Below are positions 59,029 through 64,000 of a DNA stretch of 64,000 bases, piece after piece (within the stretch, counting starts at the first letter, position 1; each line of letters starts with the position of its first letter). Source of the stretch: Pseudarthrobacter sp. NIBRBAC000502770 (lineage in GTDB: Bacteria > Actinomycetota > Actinomycetes > Actinomycetales > Micrococcaceae). The stretch lies in assembly GCF_006517815.1 (NCBI RefSeq), contig NZ_CP041198.1, positions 992,001 to 1,056,000 on the forward strand. Direction: 5' to 3'. Made by a program: the position numbers and the translations under genes. Under the pieces are notes generated by a model. It worked only from the letters and a program-made list of their open reading frames with translations, did no database searches and had not been told where the DNA came from.

Positions 59029-59565
59029 GCCGTTCTTTTCCTGTGGCAGCTTCATGATCAGGTACACCGTTGCCAGCACGAAGACGGCCACGATGCCGAC
59101 GATGGCCAGCAGGGGTGCCGACCGCCAGAACATGGCCGAGAGCAGCAGTGCCACTGGTCCGCCCACGGCCCCGAGCCAGGCGAGCATGGTCAGGGGATCC
59201 GTGCCGGCCAGGCTGGGCGGCTCCTCCGGAACGAACTCCCCGCCGTCGTCGTCCACGTCATAGTCCCTGGGGCCCGCTGCGGGCACATCCGGCTCAGGGC
59301 CGGCCTGCGGCCCCGCCCCGCGTTCAGCTGCAGGCTTTTCGGCAGGCGGAGTCCCCGCCAGCCCGAGGGGGTCAAAGTCGCGGAAGGAGGGCTGTGCCGG
59401 CGCATCGGGCGCAGCCGCCGCCGTGCCGGTGGGGGCTTGCTCCCGCGGGGCGGCATCGGGCCGGATGGCCACGGTGTCCGATTCGAGGCGGGCCACGAGG
59501 TCCAGCCACACGGCGTCGTCCTGGTTGGCGCCCTGGTCCGGCTGGTCGGAGTCAGGCCTGTTCAC
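59005..59565 (-). CDS. Membrane protein of unknown function with two helices
   Basis: A 186-residue protein without a recognised family. Residues 1-115 are Pro/Ala/Asp/Glu-rich and probably disordered; residues about 125-150 and 153-172 (LAWLGAVGGPVALLLSAMFW, PLLAIVGIVAVFVLATVYLI) form two transmembrane helices joined by a short turn, and the tail is charged. No signal peptide cleavage site is seen, so the long N-terminal part probably remains in the cytoplasm. Its start overlaps the end of the upstream lipase gene by 14 bases, making it the third gene of the hydrolase operon. Function unknown. Confidence 0.75.
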   Translation of the reverse strand: MNRPDSDQPDQGANQDDAVWLDLVARLESDTVAIRPDAAPREQAPTGTAAAAPDAPAQPSFRDFDPLGLAGTPPAEKPAAERGAGPQAGPEPDVPAAGPRDYDVDDDGGEFVPEEPPSLAGTDPLTMLAWLGAVGGPVALLLSAMFWRSAPLLAIVGIVAVFVLATVYLIMKLPQEKNGDDDGARV

Positions 59566-60358
59566 TGCGGACCTCCTGGCCCGGTCCCGCCGGGCGGCCG
59601 GCTGAGTCGCGCAGGACCCGCTTGATGAAGTCCACGGACCCTTCGAAGATGCGGTCGGCGTCGTTGTCGAGGGTGGCCACGTGGTAGCTGTTCTCCAGCC
59701 GCACCACTTCCAGCGGAGCGTGGGTGAGCCCCCGCCGAAGGACGTTCATGCTGGCGTCCGACACCACGTGGTCCACGGTGGAGCGGTAGACCTGCACGGG
59801 CGCGGTGACCCTGGGAAGGAGCCGGGCCGTATCCCGGACCATCTTGTTCAGTTCGTGGGCGGCCGCCACAGGCGTGCGCGCATACGCGCCCTCGTCCATC
59901 CCGGCCTTGAGGATGTCATTGCCGATGGATGGGGTGCTTTTGAGCACCAGCTTCAGGATTCCTGCCAGCGGCGCGCGGGGATCGTCGATCATCAGGCACG
60001 GGTTCACCAGGAGAACTCCGGCCACGGACCGCGTGGCGGCGATGCGCAGTGCCAGGGCTCCGCCCATGCTCAGGCCGGCCGCGAACACCTGGTCGCATTC
60101 GGCGTCCAGTTCCAGGAAGGCGTCATCCAGGGCGCCGTGCCATTGCTGCCAGCGGGTGCGTGCCAGGTCCTGCCATGTGGTGCCATGGCCCGGAAGCAGC
60201 GGCATCCGGACGGCGAAGCCCGCATCAGCGAACGCCGACGCCCAGGCGCGCAGGCCATGGGGGCTTCCCGTAAACCCATGGGACAGCACCACCCCGGCGC
60301 GGGGTCCTTCGCCGCTGAAGGCGCTGGAAAACGGGCTGTGGTCCGGTCCGGAGGTCAT
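59552..60358 (-). CDS. Alpha/beta hydrolase (carboxylesterase / monoacylglycerol lipase type), copy 2
   Basis: A 268-residue serine hydrolase. The oxyanion-hole HGFTGSP is at residues 27-33, the nucleophile elbow GLSMGG at about residues 94-99, the acid Asp in STVDHVV and the catalytic His in SYHVATLD. It resembles Est30/monoglyceride lipases with a small lid. Its ATG overlaps the stop of the paralogue at 60355 (ATGA), and its 3' end overlaps the membrane protein gene. Cytoplasmic; substrates are probably short- to medium-chain esters or monoacylglycerols. Confidence 0.9.
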   Translation of the reverse strand: MTSGPDHSPFSSAFSGEGPRAGVVLSHGFTGSPHGLRAWASAFADAGFAVRMPLLPGHGTTWQDLARTRWQQWHGALDDAFLELDAECDQVFAAGLSMGGALALRIAATRSVAGVLLVNPCLMIDDPRAPLAGILKLVLKSTPSIGNDILKAGMDEGAYARTPVAAAHELNKMVRDTARLLPRVTAPVQVYRSTVDHVVSDASMNVLRRGLTHAPLEVVRLENSYHVATLDNDADRIFEGSVDFIKRVLRDSAGRPAGPGQEVRSEQA

Positions 60359-61143
60359 GGCGTCTCCAAGGTACTGGTGCGGCGGGCATGGGCGGCGACG
60401 AATTCGCCCGACTTGGCGAAGATCGAGGGCGCGTCAACGTCCAGAGTAGCCACATGTCCGCTGCTGGCAAGGTCCACCACCTCGGCGAGGTTTCCGCCCA
60501 GCCCTTTCCGAAGCAAGGCCAGCGACGTCGGCGGGACCACAGCGTCCGTGCGCGACTTGAAGACCTGGACGGGGACGTCCACGGCTGGCAGGGAGCGTAC
60601 GGCAGCGCGAAACAGTTTTTTGAGCTCATGCACGGCGGCCAGCGGGGTCAGCGAATAGTCGCCGTCGTCGGTGGCGGGGGCGCCGGTCTGGTCTTCCTGG
60701 AGGGGGACGGTGGTGCGCTGGACATACTTAAGGAGTCCGATGATCCGGACCCGCCGGTCGTAGAAGCTCAGGCCAGGGTTGACCACGCTGACCCCGGCCA
60801 CCGGATGGCGGGACGCCGCAAGCAGCGCGATGGCGCCGCCCATTGACAGGCCCGCGGCGAAACAGGAATCGGTCCGGTCCGCCAAATCCTGCAGGGCCTG
60901 CTCGTAGCTGCGGTACCAGTCCTGCCAGCCTGTCCGCGCGAGCTGGCGCCAGTCCGTGCCGTGCCCCGGCAGGAGGGGGACGGAGACTGCATATCCCAAG
61001 TCCGCCAGGTGCTCTGCCCACGGCATGACACTCAGGGGACTGCCGGTAAAACCGTGGCAAATGGCGACCCCGGTGCGCGCATTGGCGCCATGTCCCGGGT
61101 AACTGAAAGCGGCCGGACGGGACGGGGTGCTGCTTTCAGTCAT
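60355..61143 (-). CDS. Alpha/beta hydrolase (carboxylesterase / monoacylglycerol lipase type), copy 1
   Basis: A 262-residue paralogue of the downstream hydrolase, with the same order of motifs: CHGFTGSP, LLPGHGTDW, GLSMGG, the acid Asp in SRTDAVVPP and His in SGHVATLD. Overall similarity between the two copies is clear but moderate, so the tandem duplication is old. It is first in the operon lipase-lipase-membrane protein and divergent from the acyltransferase at 61254. Rejected alternatives: epoxide hydrolase and haloalkane dehalogenase, as the cap region is too short. Confidence 0.9.
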   Translation of the reverse strand: MTESSTPSRPAAFSYPGHGANARTGVAICHGFTGSPLSVMPWAEHLADLGYAVSVPLLPGHGTDWRQLARTGWQDWYRSYEQALQDLADRTDSCFAAGLSMGGAIALLAASRHPVAGVSVVNPGLSFYDRRVRIIGLLKYVQRTTVPLQEDQTGAPATDDGDYSLTPLAAVHELKKLFRAAVRSLPAVDVPVQVFKSRTDAVVPPTSLALLRKGLGGNLAEVVDLASSGHVATLDVDAPSIFAKSGEFVAAHARRTSTLETP

Positions 61144-61253
61144 GAGTCCATCGTGTCACTGTTCCAGCCAAATCTCACTAGAGTAGGGTTGCATTGAATC
61201 GCTGGCCAGGCCCGACGCAGGGCCTGGGGCTGCCTTCCGGAGAGGTTCACCAC

Positions 61254-62072
61254 GTGTTCTATTGGGTCATGAAACGGATCTTCCTCGGTCCAGTGATCAA
61301 GTTGCTTTTCAGGCCGTGGGTCAAGGGCCTGGACAACATCCCGGCGCAGGGGGCCGCCATCATCGCCTCCAACCATCTGTCGTTCTCGGATTCGATCTTC
61401 ATGCCGCTCATGGTGCGGCGCCCGGTGGTCTTCCTTGCCAAGTCGGAATACTTCACCGGAACCGGTATTAAGGGCCGGCTTACGGCAGCGTTCTTCCGCC
61501 TGACCAACCAGTTGCCCATGGACCGCTCAGGGGGCGCCGCTTCCGCAGCGTCCCTGAATGCCGGGATGGACGTGCTGGAGGCCGGCGGCCTGCTGGGCAT
61601 CTACCCGGAGGGCACGCGAAGCCCGGACGGGCGGTTGTACCGCGGAAAGGTTGGGGTTGCCAGGCTGGCGCTGCAGGCGGGGGTCCCCGTGATCCCGGTT
61701 GCCATGATCGGCACTGACAAGGTCCAGCCCATTGGCAAGCGGCTGCCCAATATCCGCAGGATTGGCATGATCTTTGGCGAACCGCTGGATTTCACCCAGT
61801 ACCGGGACCAGGCTGAGGACCGGGCAGTGCAGCGCCAGGTAACGGACCAGATCATGTCCAGGCTGCTGCGGCTCTCCGGCCAGGAGTACGTGGATGAATA
61901 TGCGGCCGTGGTGAAGCTGCGGCTTGCCGGCAAGCCCGTGGAACCCCAGGCGGCGGCCGAGCCCCTTGCCGCCCCTGCGGCCTCCGGCGCAGGGTTCGTC
62001 CAGGAGGCCGGTGCCGGCGAAGCGGCTCCACAGCCGGCGGTCAAGGACGACGACGGCACCAAGGCCGGGTGA
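61254..62072 (+). CDS. 1-acyl-sn-glycerol-3-phosphate acyltransferase (PlsC-like)
   Basis: A 272-residue membrane-associated acyltransferase. The HX4D box is HLSFSD (His41, Asp46), the LPMDRSG region follows, and the substrate motif is IYPEGTRSPDG at about residues 116-126. The N-terminal FYWVMKRIFLGPVIKLLF is hydrophobic and may anchor it. The GTG at 61254 has the SD GGAGAGG 7 nt upstream; a TTG at 61194 just after TAGAGT (61180-61185) is a less likely start. A Pro/Ala-rich tail of 45 residues follows the catalytic domain. As I recall, the mycobacterial gene in this neighbourhood is Rv2182c. Confidence 0.9.
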   Translation: MFYWVMKRIFLGPVIKLLFRPWVKGLDNIPAQGAAIIASNHLSFSDSIFMPLMVRRPVVFLAKSEYFTGTGIKGRLTAAFFRLTNQLPMDRSGGAASAASLNAGMDVLEAGGLLGIYPEGTRSPDGRLYRGKVGVARLALQAGVPVIPVAMIGTDKVQPIGKRLPNIRRIGMIFGEPLDFTQYRDQAEDRAVQRQVTDQIMSRLLRLSGQEYVDEYAAVVKLRLAGKPVEPQAAAEPLAAPAASGAGFVQEAGAGEAAPQPAVKDDDGTKAG

Positions 62073-62162
62073 TAGCGGAACCCTTTGGCAGGCCCGGCAG
62101 CAGTTGTGACGGGGACAGTGGGCAGCGTGACGGTCCGGTGCCCGCCGCTGCCGCGCTGCCGC

Positions 62163-62168
62163 TAGTCT
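62163..62168 (+). promoter_or_regulatory. -10 hexamer TAGTCT of the DAHP synthase gene, leaderless start
   Basis: TAGTCT ends 6 nt before the GTG at 62175, the typical position for a transcript starting on the start codon. Confidence 0.55.
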
Positions 62169-62174
62169 TAGAGG

Positions 62175-63566
62175 GTGACTGAGCTATCTGCAAAACCAGC
62201 CTTTTCTCTGTCCAGCACCGCCCAGAGCGGAGCGGCCAACTATCCCGGACTGGACCACTGGCGGGACCTCCCCATCTCCCAGCAACCCAGCTGGCAGGAC
62301 CGGGATGTGTTCGAGGCTTCCGTGAAGGAATTGTCGATCCTTCCGCCCTTGGTGTTTGCAGGTGAAGTGGATGTCCTGCGCGAGAGGCTGGCCGCCGCCG
62401 CCCAGGGCAAGGCGTTCCTGCTGCAGGGCGGCGACTGCGCGGAGACCTTCGATGCCGCTACGGCGGACAAGATCAGCGCCCGCGTCAAGACCATCCTCCA
62501 GATGGCAGTGGTGCTCACCTACGGCGCCGCGATGCCGGTCATCAAGATGGGCCGGATGGCCGGCCAGTTCGCCAAGCCGCGTTCATCCAATGACGAGACC
62601 CGCAACGGCGTGACCCTGCCGGCGTACCGCGGGGACATTGTGAACGGCTATGAGTTCACTCCCGAGTCCCGCGGCCATGACGCCTCCCGGATGCTCCGGG
62701 CCTACCACACCTCCGCTTCCACGCTGAACCTGATCAGGGCCTTCACCCAGGGCGGCTTCGCGGACCTCCGCTCGGTTCACCAGTGGAACAAGGGTTTCAC
62801 CGAAAACCCGGCGCATGCCCGTTACGAATCCCTGGCCCGGGACATTGACCGTGCCATCAAGTTCATGGCCTCCTGCGGTGCGGACTTCGAAGCCCTCAAG
62901 CGCGTGGAGTTCTTCGCAAGCCATGAAGCCCTGCTGCTGGACTACGAGCGGGCACTGACCCGCATCGATTCCCGCACAGGCTTCCCCTACGACACCTCCG
63001 CCCACTTCCTGTGGATCGGGGAGCGGACCCGCGGGCTCGAGGACGCCCACGTCGACTTCCTCTCCCGCGTCCGCAACCCGATCGGTGTGAAGCTGGGGCC
63101 CTCCACCACCGGGGACGACGCCCTGCGCCTCATCGACAAACTGGACCCGGAACGCGAACCCGGCCGCCTGACCTTCATCACGCGCATGGGCGCGGGCAAC
63201 ATCCGCGGGAAGCTGCCCGCCGTCGTCGAGAAAGTCACCGCCTCCGGGGCACAGGTCCTGTGGGTCACCGACCCCATGCACGGCAACACGGTCACCTCGC
63301 CCAACGGCTACAAGACGCGCAACTTCGACGACGTCATCGACGAAGTGCGAGGCTTCTTCGAAGTGCACCACGGACTGGGCACGGTACCGGGGGGCCTGCA
63401 TGTGGAGATGACCGGAGACGACGTGGCAGAGTGCCTGGGCGGCGCCGACCCGATCGACCAGGATGCTTTCCTGGACCGTTACGAATCTGTCTGCGATCCA
63501 CGTTTGAACCACATGCAGTCACTCGAGATGGCCTTCCTGGTGGCCGGCGCCCTGGCCAAGCACTAG
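62175..63566 (+). CDS. aroG: Class II 3-deoxy-7-phosphoheptulonate (DAHP) synthase
   Basis: A 463-residue enzyme that joins phosphoenolpyruvate and erythrose 4-phosphate, the first shikimate step. It belongs to the type II (plant/actinobacterial) family: QPSWQD, LLQGGDCAETF with the metal-binding Cys, KMGRMAGQFAKPRS, VGVKLGPST-like segment (IGVKLGPSTTGDD) and WVTDPMHGNT. Full length. In actinobacteria this form is feedback-inhibited by aromatic amino acids and pairs with a chorismate mutase encoded elsewhere. It is convergent with the kinase gene, as aroG is with pknL in mycobacteria. Confidence 0.96.
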   Translation: MTELSAKPAFSLSSTAQSGAANYPGLDHWRDLPISQQPSWQDRDVFEASVKELSILPPLVFAGEVDVLRERLAAAAQGKAFLLQGGDCAETFDAATADKISARVKTILQMAVVLTYGAAMPVIKMGRMAGQFAKPRSSNDETRNGVTLPAYRGDIVNGYEFTPESRGHDASRMLRAYHTSASTLNLIRAFTQGGFADLRSVHQWNKGFTENPAHARYESLARDIDRAIKFMASCGADFEALKRVEFFASHEALLLDYERALTRIDSRTGFPYDTSAHFLWIGERTRGLEDAHVDFLSRVRNPIGVKLGPSTTGDDALRLIDKLDPEREPGRLTFITRMGAGNIRGKLPAVVEKVTASGAQVLWVTDPMHGNTVTSPNGYKTRNFDDVIDEVRGFFEVHHGLGTVPGGLHVEMTGDDVAECLGGADPIDQDAFLDRYESVCDPRLNHMQSLEMAFLVAGALAKH

Positions 63567-63584
63567 GGACGGAGCCCGCGCGTC

Positions 63585-63613
63585 CCGGTGGGCCGGCATG
63601 GCCGGCCCACCGG
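63585..63613. terminator. Bidirectional terminator between aroG and the PASTA kinase gene
   Basis: A perfect 13-bp stem (63585-63597 with 63601-63613) and three-base loop ATG lie between convergent genes. Confidence 0.85.
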
Positions 63614-63614
63614 A

Positions 63615-64000
63615 CTACACCACGGTGATGGTGACCACGGAGCCCTCCGGGACTTCCCGGTTCACCGGCGACTGGTCCCGGACTGTGCCGAAGAAGCCGC
63701 CCAGGATGTTGTTCCGGCGGACTTCGAATCCCAGCTTCTTCAGGGCCTGTTCCGCCTCGGCGGCCTGCTTGCCGATAAAGCTGGGGACCGCCACCATTTT
63801 GGGACCCTTGGAAAGGGTCAGGGTAACGGTTCCGCCCCGGATGAGCGTCCCGTCAGCCGGGGTTTGGCTGACGACGGCGCCCTCCGGAACATTCCGGTCG
63901 AACACCCGGTCCGGTGCCACCTTTGCCGTTAGGCCTGCTGCCTCAATGGCCGCAACGGCATCGTCCCCCTTCTTTCCCACTACCGACGGCACCGGAAGTG
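63615..64000 (-). CDS. PASTA-domain serine/threonine kinase, C-terminal part (5' end outside window)
   Basis: About 128 residues of the C-terminus are present and the gene continues past position 64000. Two PASTA repeats are visible: MPSVVGKKGDDAVAAIEAAG ending in VSQTPADGTLIRGGTVTLTLSKG, and VPSFIGKQAAEAEQALKKLG ending in SPVNREVPEGSVVTITV. PASTA repeats bind muropeptides outside the cell. The convergent aroG suggests a PknL-like kinase as in mycobacteria, though mycobacterial PknL itself lacks PASTA repeats and other PASTA proteins cannot be excluded. The kinase domain is not in the window. Confidence 0.8.
   Translation of the reverse strand, partial: LPVPSVVGKKGDDAVAAIEAAGLTAKVAPDRVFDRNVPEGAVVSQTPADGTLIRGGTVTLTLSKGPKMVAVPSFIGKQAAEAEQALKKLGFEVRRNNILGGFFGTVRDQSPVNREVPEGSVVTITVV

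Overview
The window is about 64 kb of chromosome from a high-G+C actinobacterium of the Micrococcaceae, most likely Arthrobacter or Pseudarthrobacter. The signs are the G+C-rich C/G-ending codons, frequent GTG starts and ATGA/TGATG gene overlaps, an rRNA operon of Arthrobacter type, and gene order shared with other Actinobacteria (tyrS to der; gcvH-garA-ftsR; pknL-aroG). No phage, insertion sequence, plasmid functions or CRISPR array are visible.

Layout. 1-8.5 kb: the end of argH, a flavin-binding protein, a mycothiol-dependent isomerase-like protein, an alkylation-damage repair cluster (ogt, an Ada-AlkA fusion, mpg), a HelD-like RNA polymerase recycling ATPase and tyrS. 8.5-14.4 kb: a complete rRNA operon (16S-23S-5S) with leader, spacer and terminator. 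14.6-25.6 kb: an RGG-repeat/TPR-like protein, a HAD phosphatase, a small conserved protein, tlyA, nadK, recN, pyrG, a NUDIX gene, xerD and a MutT-like gene. 25.6-35.9 kb: a metabolic block with the methylcitrate cycle (prpC, prpB, prpD), its GntR regulator, a divergent propionyl-CoA synthetase, and a DcuSR-type two-component system beside the C4-dicarboxylate transporter dctA. 36-44.2 kb: parA-like, scpA, scpB, rluB, tyrA, cmk, an acyltransferase, der and tRNA-Pro(GGG). 44.2-50.9 kb: a secreted LGFP-repeat polysaccharide deacetylase, an Fpg/Nei glycosylase, then gcvH-garA-ftsR-bifunctional nuclease-merR and a second ParA-like gene. 51.2-64 kb: pyruvate carboxylase, a CbbX-like AAA+ ATPase, a long-chain acyl-CoA ligase, a ROK sugar kinase, a membrane protein overlapping two paralogous lipases, a second acyltransferase, class II DAHP synthase, and the PASTA end of a serine/threonine kinase.

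How it works together. Much of the window is core information processing: rRNA and its modification (TlyA, RluB), ribosome assembly (Der), chromosome condensation and dimer resolution (ScpAB, XerD), and repair (Ogt, Ada-AlkA, Mpg, RecN, MutT, Fpg/Nei). The 25.6-35.9 kb block is an inserted carbon module: propionate is activated and passed through the methylcitrate cycle to succinate and pyruvate, while DctA imports succinate, malate or fumarate. Pyruvate carboxylase, GcvH and GarA add control points of central carbon and nitrogen flux. FadD, two lipases and an acyltransferase at the right end suggest a lipid-turnover group.

Nothing here is a clear new defence or mobile system. The most interesting signals are two TGTATACA operators 63 bp apart in the prp divergent promoter region; an RGG/TPR protein with 105-bp exact repeats and codon use unlike its neighbours; seven genes with a TANNNT hexamer 6-8 nt before the start codon (leaderless or nearly leaderless transcripts); the LGFP-deacetylase with exact 162-bp repeats and an altered metal motif; and a small unknown protein coupled to tlyA.
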